From positions 320,492 through 384,491 of the forward strand of contig MWCT01000002.1 of the NCBI GenBank assembly GCA_002070185.1: a DNA stretch of 64,000 nucleotides. The letters run 5' to 3'. Of the stretch, positions 7,662 to 15,315 are shown one piece after another. A program made the translations under genes and the position numbers. The notes under the pieces are model-generated. The model ran no database searches, was not told the origin of the DNA, and worked only from the letters and a program-made list of their open reading frames with translations. The stretch is from a candidate division BRC1 bacterium ADurb.Bin183. GTDB taxonomy: Bacteria > Sumerlaeota > Sumerlaeia > MWCT01. The stretch's first letter is position 1, and each line of letters opens with the position of its first letter.

Positions 7662-10022
7662 TTGACGCGCGGGACATTTTTTCGCATCGTCCGTTTCATC
7701 ATGGGGCGCGAAGGGACAAAATTACAGCGGAGATTTCGGCGGTGGGTGCATGGCATCATCGCGGTGACGGCTGTTTTTATTCTTATCTTTTCTGTGGCGG
7801 TTGGTCTCCTGATGATTGTTATCCGCACGTTGCCGCCGATTGAGCAGCTGGAGAATTACTCGCCGCCGCAGGCAACTACCATTTATGACGGGACGGGGCA
7901 TATTAAAATCGCCACGATGGCTCAACAGAACCGCGTGGTCGTGCCTTTGGATAAAATGCCGCGCATTTTGCTTGATGCGTTTATATCGGTCGAGGATAAG
8001 CGGTTTTATCGTCATTTTGGGGTGGATCTCGTCCGCGTGGCGGGGGCGATGGCTGTGAATCTTTCTCGCGGGAGGCTGGATCAGGGCGGGAGCACTATTA
8101 CGCAGCAGCTGCCCCGCAACCTTTTAAAAAGCGTTTCGCGCAAGAAGATTTATAGCCGCAAAATCAAGGAGACGCTTCTTGCCTTTCAGATTGAGCGCCG
8201 CTATTCCAAAGATCAGATTCTTGAGTTTTATCTGAATCAGATTTATCTGGGCAATGGCGCATATGGGGTTCAAGCCGCCGCGCGCACGTTTTTCAATAAA
8301 GATGTGTCGCAGTTGAGCGTCGGAGAATGCGCCGTTCTTGCCGGCATCCCGCAGATGCCGTCTCGATTTAGTCCCATCAACAACATCGAAGCCTCAACAA
8401 GAAGGCGGAATATTGTTTTGAAGCTGATGCGCGAACAGGGGCGCATCACGCAGGCGCAATATGACGACGCCGCAAGCACCGGCATTCTGCTCACGCCTCC
8501 GCCGCCAGCATCAAACCTTGCGCCTTATTTTGTGGAATATACGCGCCGCTCGTTGATTGACGGCGGGGATTTTGATAACGAGGGTCTTTACAAGGATGGA
8601 TATACAATCTACACAACGATTGATATGGATTTGCAAAAAATTGCGGATGAGGAATTGAAAAAAGGTCTGCGGAATCTTGAACTGATGCTGCGGGAGAGCA
8701 GCATCCCGAGGCGTCTAGCGGAGGAGCGCGCCAATTTTAGGGAAAGCCCGCCCGTCCCGCGTCAAATTCGTTTCGCAAAAATCACGCGGGTTTTTTCGGA
8801 TTTGCTGAACGTGGAGGTTGGGGGATATTTCGGGACTATTTCGCTGAAGGATGCGCAGCCATATTATCACATGGATTTGATTTTGAAGCAGGGGGAATAT
8901 ATTGATATTATTCCGACGGAGGTCAATAAAAGGGCTCGGACTTTTTTTGCGGAGTTCGGGCATAAAAAACCGATTCAAGGCGCGGTTGTGATTCTGGATG
9001 CGCGGACGGCGGAAATTAAAGCGATGTGCGGCGGCGAAAATTTTTACGATTTTTTGAACAATGGGCAATGGAACCGCGCGGCTCAAGGGATAGGGCGTCA
9101 GGCGGGCTCCGCCGCAAAACCTTTCATTTTTAGCGGCGCCCTTGAATCGGGATACACGCTCGCTTCGATGCTGAACGATCGGAGGATTGTATTCCCCGAT
9201 GGTTATACGCCGCGAAATTATGAGAACCAGTATTTCGGCATGACCGCAATTCAAACGGCGATTGAACATTCCAGAAATGTGATTACTATTCTTTTATATC
9301 AGGATTTAAAACCGGCGCGGACGATTTCATTTATGCGGCGGTTCGACATGTTCGGCGAACGCGCCGGATGGCATCTGGAGATGAATCCAACCACGGTGCT
9401 CGGTTCTTTCAGCGCCACGCCTCTTTCCATTGCGGCGTCCTACATTCCTTTTGTGCATCACGGCGTGGGAATCCGCCCGATGTCAGTGCGCAAAATTCTT
9501 GATTCGGATCAAAAAGAGGTTTTCCGAGCCAAACCGCTGGAGCGGGAGATTATTTCGCCGCAGACGGCATATCAGATAACCTATGCCCTCAAGGGTGTCA
9601 TTAAACGGGGCACGGGTCGCAAATATATCGGAGAGGCGATTGCGGGAAAAGAGATTCCTGAAATTGCGGGCAAAACTGGGACGACCAATGATTGCGTGGA
9701 TGCTTGGTTTGTGGGATACACGCCAAATCTTGTGATATGTGTTTGGGTCGGTTATGATGATAACCGCTCGATGGGCGAGGCGATGACAGGCGGGCGCGTG
9801 GCGGCGCCCATTTGGCGGGATATTATGCTTCGGGCAGTTGAGCTGGAATCATATACGGACAAGACATTTCCAACGCCTGAGGGGCTGGTTTTTGCGGATG
9901 TGTGCGGTTCGACAGGGCTGCTTGCCACAGAACGCTGCCGCCGAGATCCGGACAGCGACCTTTATTTGCAGATGCCGTTTAAAAAGGGAACCGAACCGAA
10001 GCAATCGTGCAAATACCACTGA
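7662..10022 (+). CDS. mrcA: class A penicillin-binding protein (PBP1A type)
   Basis: A 786-residue bifunctional peptidoglycan synthase. A cytoplasmic basic stretch and one transmembrane helix (about 31-53) precede a GT51 glycosyltransferase domain with EDKRFYRHFG (catalytic Glu near 110), GGSTITQQ and a YLNQIYLGNGAYGV motif. The transpeptidase domain has the acyl-serine motif SAAK (Ser near 483), SRN, and KTGTTND. All catalytic motifs are present. The glycosyltransferase motif continues LPRN where LAKN is more usual. The TTG at 7662 gives the longest protein. An in-frame ATG at 7701 is equally plausible, since neither has a clear Shine-Dalgarno sequence. It starts 19 bases after the preceding gene and may be cotranscribed with it. 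Confidence 0.93.
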   Translation: MTRGTFFRIVRFIMGREGTKLQRRFRRWVHGIIAVTAVFILIFSVAVGLLMIVIRTLPPIEQLENYSPPQATTIYDGTGHIKIATMAQQNRVVVPLDKMPRILLDAFISVEDKRFYRHFGVDLVRVAGAMAVNLSRGRLDQGGSTITQQLPRNLLKSVSRKKIYSRKIKETLLAFQIERRYSKDQILEFYLNQIYLGNGAYGVQAAARTFFNKDVSQLSVGECAVLAGIPQMPSRFSPINNIEASTRRRNIVLKLMREQGRITQAQYDDAASTGILLTPPPPASNLAPYFVEYTRRSLIDGGDFDNEGLYKDGYTIYTTIDMDLQKIADEELKKGLRNLELMLRESSIPRRLAEERANFRESPPVPRQIRFAKITRVFSDLLNVEVGGYFGTISLKDAQPYYHMDLILKQGEYIDIIPTEVNKRARTFFAEFGHKKPIQGAVVILDARTAEIKAMCGGENFYDFLNNGQWNRAAQGIGRQAGSAAKPFIFSGALESGYTLASMLNDRRIVFPDGYTPRNYENQYFGMTAIQTAIEHSRNVITILLYQDLKPARTISFMRRFDMFGERAGWHLEMNPTTVLGSFSATPLSIAASYIPFVHHGVGIRPMSVRKILDSDQKEVFRAKPLEREIISPQTAYQITYALKGVIKRGTGRKYIGEAIAGKEIPEIAGKTGTTNDCVDAWFVGYTPNLVICVWVGYDDNRSMGEAMTGGRVAAPIWRDIMLRAVELESYTDKTFPTPEGLVFADVCGSTGLLATERCRRDPDSDLYLQMPFKKGTEPKQSCKYH

Positions 10023-10057
10023 TATTTATAAATTGCGGATTGTTGAATAACAACAAT

Positions 10058-10090
10058 AAAAAAGGGCGTGAAGTTTGCGGCTTCACGCCC
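10058..10090 (-). terminator. Rho-independent terminator of pseudopilin 1
   Basis: A perfect 10-bp stem GGGCGTGAAG/CTTCACGCCC (10064-10073 and 10081-10090) with a 7-base loop. On the minus strand it is followed by six T (complement of 10058-10063). It may also slow plus-strand readthrough from the penicillin-binding protein gene. Confidence 0.85.
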
Positions 10091-10113
10091 ATAAAAATAA
10101 TTTGGTATCAAGA

Positions 10114-10701
10114 TTAAATAGGTTTTTTCAAATCGGGATCTTTTGAGGTGCGATAGATATCGCCGACGCTGACTGTTCCGTTGGTGGGGTCATAGCTGGT
10201 AGTTGTGAAAGCGGGCATGCCGTCGCGCCCTTGGATTGTGCCGTTAAAAACCCAGCCATCAGGACCGGCGCAAACTAAGCGCCATTCGCCGTAGGTTTTG
10301 ACAAACCATTCTCCGCCAGCGGGATTTCCATGAAGATAATAATACTCGCGGTTCATGTATTCATAATAGAAGGAACGATGGTCGAGATAGGTTGTGCCTT
10401 TTTTGAGGGGGTCTTTGTAGGAAGCGCCGCCGGAGATGTAAGCGACGGGTGTTGTGAGTTTCCAGATTTGCATCACATGATGGGCAAATCCATCATCAAC
10501 GACCACCTCTGCGGGGGGATAATGGTTTTCCTGCGTGGCGTAGCTCTCGATTGCCGTAGCAAGCGAGCGCATGTCAGCCTTTGCGCGCGAGACTTTTGAG
10601 CGCACCTGCGCTTCGAGGAAGTTTGGGACGGCGATGGCGGCAAGGATGGCGATGATAGCAACGACAATCAGGAGTTCGATTAGAGTAAAACCTTTTTTCA
10701 T
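10114..10701 (-). CDS. type II secretion/type IV pilin-like protein (pseudopilin 1)
   Basis: A 195-residue protein with a class III signal peptide: MKKG followed by FTLIELLIVVAIIAILAA, with the invariant Glu at position 5 of the mature form. A prepilin peptidase would cut after Gly4 and methylate the Phe. Residues 1-60 are nearly identical to the prepilin-like protein at 47875-48468, while the C-terminal globular parts differ apart from a final PTNGTVS(V/D)G block. The GspG-style N-terminus is clear, but no other secretion or pilus gene is in the window. A polar inverted repeat lies just upstream at 10736-10749. The role (pseudopilus subunit, minor pilin or surface protein) cannot be told from sequence alone. 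Confidence 0.88.
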   Translation of the reverse strand: MKKGFTLIELLIVVAIIAILAAIAVPNFLEAQVRSKVSRAKADMRSLATAIESYATQENHYPPAEVVVDDGFAHHVMQIWKLTTPVAYISGGASYKDPLKKGTTYLDHRSFYYEYMNREYYYLHGNPAGGEWFVKTYGEWRLVCAGPDGWVFNGTIQGRDGMPAFTTTSYDPTNGTVSVGDIYRTSKDPDLKKPI

Positions 10702-11055
10702 AAAAAAATCACCTGCCTTTCATAAAAATTTTATCGAGGTTGTAACCTCAATTAATACTTACATAAATCAGCGTCGAGGAAATGTCATCGGCGTCAAGAT
10801 AATTTTTTATTCAAACGATTCGACTTAGGAAATTTGTCAATGGATTCCAATAAATAAGGTTAATGCGTTGAAAAAATCAAACGGGTCGGTTGAATGCTCT
10901 CCCACAAAACGCGCTCCCCTTGCTGGGTTTTTCACTTGACAGGAATTGGGCTTGAATTTTATTCAGGTTTAGATTCTTTGAATTTGAAGAATCCGGCATC
11001 CTTGTTGTTTGTTGCGTTATCCGCCGGTTTGATTTAAACGGCGGAGAGTTGTCTG
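10702..11055. other. intergenic region between divergent pseudopilin 1 and LysM-M23 genes
   Basis: No gene is visible in these 354 bases. They hold a perfect inverted repeat GAGGTT-GT-AACCTC at 10736-10749, 35 bases before the pseudopilin start. A consensus TTGACA lies on the plus strand at 10936-10941, with only a poor -10 (TTTATT, about 10958) for the LysM-M23 gene. The rest is AT-rich sequence without further structure that I can support. Confidence 0.6.
10736..10749. promoter_or_regulatory. 14-bp perfect palindrome, possible operator
   Basis: GAGGTT-GT-AACCTC is an inverted repeat with 6-bp arms in the promoter region of pseudopilin 1. Its core GGTTGTAACC recurs with one change (GGATGTAACC, 48496-48505) upstream of pseudopilin 2. 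The regulator is unknown. Confidence 0.4.
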
Positions 11056-11988
11056 TTGTTGCGGAGCGCCGTGAGAATTAAGACGCACATTTTTATTTTT
11101 GTTCTTGGCTCTGTGTATTTTATCCCTCCGTGCCGCAACCCTCTTTTTGCAGCTACACCGCCTAATCTAAAAGGTAATTATGATTATTCAAAGGGATGGT
11201 ATCATCGCATTGAGGCGGGCGACACACTGGATAAGGTGGCGCGGAAATATAATAGCGCGGCGGTGACGCTGGCGCGGGTGAATAATATTTCTCCCACCGA
11301 GCCGCTGAAGATTGGGACGTATCTTTACATCCCTCCGGGAAGCGCCGCGAGTTTGAAAAGTTCGCCTTTGCCTCCAAGTCAAATCAAGCCAAAAACCCCC
11401 GCTTCATATACGCCGCCGAAAAAAACTCCCGCCCCAGTAAAAACAAGCCCTTCTAAAACCTATACTCCCCCGTCAAAAACCGCAAAGACCCAGCCAGTCA
11501 AACCGTCTTCATCGAAGGTCATTGCCCAGCCTGCGGCAAAAACTGCCATTGCCTCTCGCGCCGAGACGGCGCCGCCCGCGCCGGTTCCGCAAACAAAATC
11601 ATCGCAGACGGCTTCTTCTCGCGGGTATATCTGGCCCGTTCAGGGAAAGGTGACCAAGGGCTTTTCCGCCAGCAAGGAAGCGCCTCATAAAGGGCTGGAC
11701 ATCTCCGCGCCAAAGGGGACGCCCATCCGCGCCGCGAAAGAGGGCAAAGTCATATACAGCGGCAACGATATTCCGGGTTATGGCAATCTTGTCATCATGG
11801 AACATAGCGATGGGATTTCAACCGTGTATGCGCACAACAGCGAAAATCTTGTGAAGGCGGGGCAATGGGCGGCGCAAGGGATGGTGATTGCGCGAGTGGG
11901 GAGCACGGGCAGCGCCGCATCGAATCATCTTCATTTTGAAATTCGCAAGAACGCCCTGACGGTTAATCCGTTAACATATCTGCCCTGA
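11056..11988 (+). CDS. LysM domain M23-family endopeptidase
   Basis: A 310-residue exported peptidoglycan hydrolase, probably a DD-endopeptidase or an amidase activator of the NlpD type. A hydrophobic N-terminus (about 8-33) acts as signal peptide. A LysM domain follows (YHRIEAGDTLDKVARKY to YLYIPPG, about 53-95), then a Pro/Lys/Ser-rich linker. The C-terminal M23 domain has HKGLDI and SNHLHFEI, giving the His-x3-Asp and His-x-His zinc ligands. All four ligands are present, unlike degenerate EnvC/NlpD proteins, so an active enzyme is likely. The TTG start at 11056 has GGAGAG 7 bases upstream. A GTG at 11071 is an alternative. The gene converges on the LexA-like operon. Confidence 0.9.
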   Translation: MLRSAVRIKTHIFIFVLGSVYFIPPCRNPLFAATPPNLKGNYDYSKGWYHRIEAGDTLDKVARKYNSAAVTLARVNNISPTEPLKIGTYLYIPPGSAASLKSSPLPPSQIKPKTPASYTPPKKTPAPVKTSPSKTYTPPSKTAKTQPVKPSSSKVIAQPAAKTAIASRAETAPPAPVPQTKSSQTASSRGYIWPVQGKVTKGFSASKEAPHKGLDISAPKGTPIRAAKEGKVIYSGNDIPGYGNLVIMEHSDGISTVYAHNSENLVKAGQWAAQGMVIARVGSTGSAASNHLHFEIRKNALTVNPLTYLP

Positions 11989-12018
11989 GCTAAAAGAGCC
12001 GTCACAGGCGGAGATGAG

Positions 12019-12663
12019 TCAGTATTTTCTAATAAGTCCGATGATAACACCGCGAATCTGCAATTCGCGCTCATTCATGACAATAGGCGCCCTTTTCGGG
12101 TCGGCTGATTCGATGCGAACCGATGCGGCATCCTGGGCATCCCGGAAATATTTTCCAATAACTACAATACTTTGGATAATATTTATGCGTGCGATGGTGT
12201 TTTCGCGTGCAGCAAAACCGAAAATATAATTGCCCATCTCCCCGTTTCTGCGCCTTTCCACTATCAGAAAATCGCAAGGAAGAAAAGCCTCATCACGAAA
12301 TGAATCGTCCTTAACCTGAAGGATAAAGGCATCAGAGTTTTTCAATAAATCTATAGGGACGGAAAGAAATGTTTTTTTTTCCATCGCCTGAATAGAACAA
12401 CCGCGGGAGACCGTCCCAAGGATGGGCAAGTCAATTGTGTTGGCAATGTTGACATTTTTCCCCAGTTCTATGGAGCGGCTGAGGTTTTTTTTGCGTGTAA
12501 TGACGCCGCGCTTTTCAAGGTTTTTAAGATGTTTATGGGCGGTGGCGACGGAGTTATATCTAACGCCTTCGCAGATTTCCTGCAATGTGGGGGAGTATCC
12601 TTTTTGTTTGATAAACCGAATAATGAATTTATAAACATTGTTCTGGCATTTCGTGAGAGACAT
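12019..12663 (-). CDS. LexA-like repressor with altered self-cleavage site
   Basis: A 214-residue protein matching LexA over its whole length. The N-terminal winged helix-turn-helix runs about 1-67 (SPTLQEICEGVRYNSVATAHKHL). The C-terminal S24 peptidase-like domain begins LPILGTVSRG. Three catalytic landmarks can be compared with Bacillus subtilis LexA. The Ala-Gly cleavage bond is here Arg87-Gly88. The nucleophilic Ser is kept (DDSF, Ser121). The general-base Lys in the ATVKRF segment is replaced by Ala158 (NTIARI). RecA-stimulated autocleavage is therefore doubtful. The start was set at the ATG at 12663 rather than the TTG at 12672, because AAGGAG lies only 3 bases from the TTG. It is the last gene of a minus-strand operon, 21 bases after the HRDC gene. 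Confidence 0.85.
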   Translation of the reverse strand: MSLTKCQNNVYKFIIRFIKQKGYSPTLQEICEGVRYNSVATAHKHLKNLEKRGVITRKKNLSRSIELGKNVNIANTIDLPILGTVSRGCSIQAMEKKTFLSVPIDLLKNSDAFILQVKDDSFRDEAFLPCDFLIVERRRNGEMGNYIFGFAARENTIARINIIQSIVVIGKYFRDAQDAASVRIESADPKRAPIVMNERELQIRGVIIGLIRKY

Positions 12664-12684
12664 AATTCGCAAGCGCTCCTTTTT

Positions 12685-13146
12685 TTAGGTTTTGCATTCA
12701 TTGCGGAAAAATGTCAGAAGCGAATCTATATATTTGGCAAGTTTACGTTCGCTGATGCCTTTGATTTTGCTGAAATCTTCAATCTTCATGGGGCGCACTT
12801 TGACCAGCGTCAAAAGATGGGCGTCGTGGAGGACTTGATGGCGCGGGAGGGAATTGCGTTGAGCTTCCTCATTGCGCCAGTTTTGGAGTTTCATGAGGAG
12901 AACCTCCTCTTCGGCGGTGAGGGGTTCATAAGAGTCGAACAAGATGCGTTCGCCATCAGCGAGTTCAACGTCGTTCTGCGGGGTATAAATCACAAGAACG
13001 CTCCAGAATGGTTCCACGGGGTGGTGAATGAGTCCCGACTCGATTTGTTTTGGGATGACAGATTCAAGGAAATCGTTGAGGAGTGATTCATCCGAATCGC
13101 GAAACATTTCCGAGAGGCGTATTTTCAATGTTTTGGCATAGAACAT
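12685..13146 (-). CDS. small HRDC-domain protein
   Basis: A 153-residue protein. The C-terminal half (about 78-150) is an HRDC domain like that at the end of RecQ and RNase D: a helical module with RNEEAQRNSLPRHQVLHDAHLL and IKGISERKLAKYIDSLL. The N-terminal half (about 1-65) is a small alpha/beta segment with DESLLNDFLES and FWSVLVIY. It resembles the first domain of stand-alone HRDC proteins often found beside reverse transcriptases of diversity-generating retroelements. No reverse transcriptase is present here. HRDC domains bind nucleic acid. The gene sits between the DsbD-like gene (23 bases upstream) and the LexA-like gene (21 bases downstream), so a link with DNA metabolism is plausible but inferred. 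Confidence 0.75.
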   Translation of the reverse strand: MFYAKTLKIRLSEMFRDSDESLLNDFLESVIPKQIESGLIHHPVEPFWSVLVIYTPQNDVELADGERILFDSYEPLTAEEEVLLMKLQNWRNEEAQRNSLPRHQVLHDAHLLTLVKVRPMKIEDFSKIKGISERKLAKYIDSLLTFFRNECKT

Positions 13147-13169
13147 TATTTGGTTTCCAAAAAAAGATT

Positions 13170-14321
13170 TTATTGTGTTTTGGTCATATCTGCGAGCAGT
13201 TCTTCATGACCGATAAAACCAACAATTGATTGCTTGTTGCCTTTGGTGTCAATGAGAATAATGGTGGGATAACCGACAACGCCATATTCCTTGAGATCGG
13301 CGCGCTGCTCTGCGTTGGGATTGGTGGCGTCAAACCTGATCATGACAAAGCGTTGCGACTCGGCGAGAATTTCCGGTTTGGGGAAGACCTCGCGCTCCAT
13401 TTGTTTGCAGACGGCGCACCATTCGGCTGTGAAGTCAATGAAGATGGGCTTGTTTTGCTCCTTTGCCAGCTTAAGACCTTCCGCCAGATTTGAATGCCAG
13501 ATGATGGATGATTGCCCTTCGTCAGACTCCGGGCTTGAAGCGGGGTCGGTTGTTTGCCGAGGATGATAAAGGATGGGCCAGGCAAGCCAGACGGCGATGG
13601 CTATCATGGCAACGCCGAAGGCTTGTTTGACGCGGATCATCCATGCGCCAGGTCGAGGCATGGCTTTGAGCGCGCCGGAAATTGTGCCGATGACAACAAG
13701 GATGGTTCCCAATCCGAGCGCAAAGGCGCAAAAGAGCTGCGCTCCCACAACCCAGCTGCCGCTCTGAATCACATATCCGATGAGAGCGCCGACCACCGGT
13801 GAGACGCAGGGCGAAACAAAGAGGGCGGAGATAAAGCCCATGGCAAAGACGCCGGTGACGCCTTTTCGCTGGTCTTTCATAAAACGGGACGTGAATGAGG
13901 CGGGCAGGTTGATTTCAAAAAGCCCCAGCATGGAAAGTCCGAACACGATGAAGATGGCAGCCATGGCTGCGACAAGCCATGCGCTTTTGAGATAATTTGC
14001 CGCCACCTCGCCTAATTTGCCGGTGACTGCTCCCAGAATTGTATAGGCGAAGGCAAGTCCGAGAAGGTAAACAACGGAAAGGAGGAACGCCATTTTTTTG
14101 GTTTTTACGGCGGAGCTGCCGATGATGACGCTGGATGTGATTGGATACATAGGCCAGACACAGGGGGTAAAGCTAAGCCCAAGTCCGGTCAGATATGCCA
14201 AAAAGAGACCCGTCAATCCCGCCCAACGGGAGGCGGCGGGGGCATCCGCTTCAGCGGCAAAAATTGCAGCGGCAAGAATGCCGAAGGCGAAAACTGAAAG
14301 ATATGAAAGGCGTTTTTTCAT
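13170..14321 (-). CDS. DsbD/CcdA-like thiol:disulfide reductase with C-terminal thioredoxin domain
   Basis: A 383-residue inner-membrane protein that would carry electrons from cytoplasmic thioredoxin to periplasmic thiols. After a signal or first helix there is a membrane domain of about eight helices with the two conserved redox cysteines in FTPCVWPMYP and FVSPCVSPVVGA. A periplasmic thioredoxin-like domain follows (about 272-383) with FTAEWCAVCKQME (CAVC active site) and the cis-Pro motif VVGYPTI. The N-terminal alpha domain of classical DsbD is absent. The neighbouring EEP gene ends 9 bases upstream, so both are probably cotranscribed. Cytochrome c maturation or general disulfide repair are both possible roles. 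Confidence 0.88.
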   Translation of the reverse strand: MKKRLSYLSVFAFGILAAAIFAAEADAPAASRWAGLTGLFLAYLTGLGLSFTPCVWPMYPITSSVIIGSSAVKTKKMAFLLSVVYLLGLAFAYTILGAVTGKLGEVAANYLKSAWLVAAMAAIFIVFGLSMLGLFEINLPASFTSRFMKDQRKGVTGVFAMGFISALFVSPCVSPVVGALIGYVIQSGSWVVGAQLFCAFALGLGTILVVIGTISGALKAMPRPGAWMIRVKQAFGVAMIAIAVWLAWPILYHPRQTTDPASSPESDEGQSSIIWHSNLAEGLKLAKEQNKPIFIDFTAEWCAVCKQMEREVFPKPEILAESQRFVMIRFDATNPNAEQRADLKEYGVVGYPTIILIDTKGNKQSIVGFIGHEELLADMTKTQ

Positions 14322-14330
14322 GAAACATCC

Positions 14331-15152
14331 TTATTTAATTTTTTTGATGGTTGCAAAGAGGGGCAGATGGTCTGAGGCTTGGGTCTGGGGGATGCGGCTG
14401 CTGATAGGCTGCCATCCGCAGTTTTTACTAATCCAGATATAATCTATCCGAGCGTAGGGTTTGTCTGCGCGGAAGGTGAATCCTTTTTGGGATTGAGGCT
14501 CGGCAGCTGTCGCCGCCCAAACATCGTCGAAAAACTCTTTGAAATTGTTGTAAATGCCAATCTTGCCATCGGGCGTATCATTAAAATCTCCAAAGATGAG
14601 AACCGGACCGGGGAGCGATTTGGCGTAATCAAGGAGTATTTTTGCCTGAGCTGCGCGGTCTTCGGCGACGAGGCTCAGGTGTGTGTTGAGCGCCCAGAAG
14701 ACGGCATCCTCGCCGAGTTCAATCTGAGCGGCAATGAAACTGCGGCGTTCATCTTCTTTGCCTTCGGGAAACAAGCGATGTTCGCTTTTGAGAATGCGTC
14801 CGCTTGTGAGGATGCCGATGCCGTATTCTCCGCCTTGATAATCTATGCTTTTACCGAAAACGCCCTCTTTATTTGTGAGTTTTTTCAATTCGGCTATCTG
14901 GTCTATACGTTGGCAGCGTGTGGTGAGTCGGTCAACTTCTTGAAGTCCAATCACATCGGCTTTATTGGTTTGAATAACATTGGCAATGCGTTTAAGGTCA
15001 AGTTTGCCGTCCATGCCTTTTCCGATGTGGATGTTGTAAGTGCCGATTACGTATTGCTCTTCGGCGGTTTGAGCGAGTGTTGGCGAGCCTATTGCGGCGG
15101 CAAACATCAACACAAGAAGCATCCAGCCCCAAAAAACACGAGCATTTTTCAT
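14331..15152 (-). CDS. secreted endonuclease/exonuclease/phosphatase-family protein
   Basis: A 273-residue protein with a signal peptide (MKNARVFWGWMLLVLMFAAAIGS) cut near SPTLAQ. All catalytic elements of the DNase I-like EEP fold are present: TYNIH (Asn), GLQEVDR (Glu, metal), LNTHLSL (His), FGDFNDTP (Asp, Asn), RIDYI (Asp) and the terminal SDHLPL Asp-His pair. An active metal-dependent phosphodiesterase in the periplasm or outside is likely. The substrate (nucleic acid, phospholipid or inositol phosphate) cannot be read from sequence. The ATG at 15152 follows AAGGAG with 6-base spacing. A further upstream ATG would place the Shine-Dalgarno inside the coding sequence. It is the first gene of a four-gene minus-strand operon. 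Confidence 0.87.
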   Translation of the reverse strand: MKNARVFWGWMLLVLMFAAAIGSPTLAQTAEEQYVIGTYNIHIGKGMDGKLDLKRIANVIQTNKADVIGLQEVDRLTTRCQRIDQIAELKKLTNKEGVFGKSIDYQGGEYGIGILTSGRILKSEHRLFPEGKEDERRSFIAAQIELGEDAVFWALNTHLSLVAEDRAAQAKILLDYAKSLPGPVLIFGDFNDTPDGKIGIYNNFKEFFDDVWAATAAEPQSQKGFTFRADKPYARIDYIWISKNCGWQPISSRIPQTQASDHLPLFATIKKIK

Positions 15153-15315
15153 AATAATCGCTCCTTCCATGCTTTTAACGAATATTGGAAAAACTCTCTT
15201 ATTGGGCGATGCGATTTCAAGAGTTCTTTTTCAATTGGCGGACAAAAATTACAAATGCCATTGACGCCCGATGAGGGGGGTATTGTAGATTTCATATCCT
15301 TTGAAGGGGAAAAAA

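Noticed and set aside
12019..13146. Possible diversity-generating retroelement because of the HRDC protein
   Set aside because: No reverse transcriptase, Avd-like gene, or template/variable repeat pair seen in the window.
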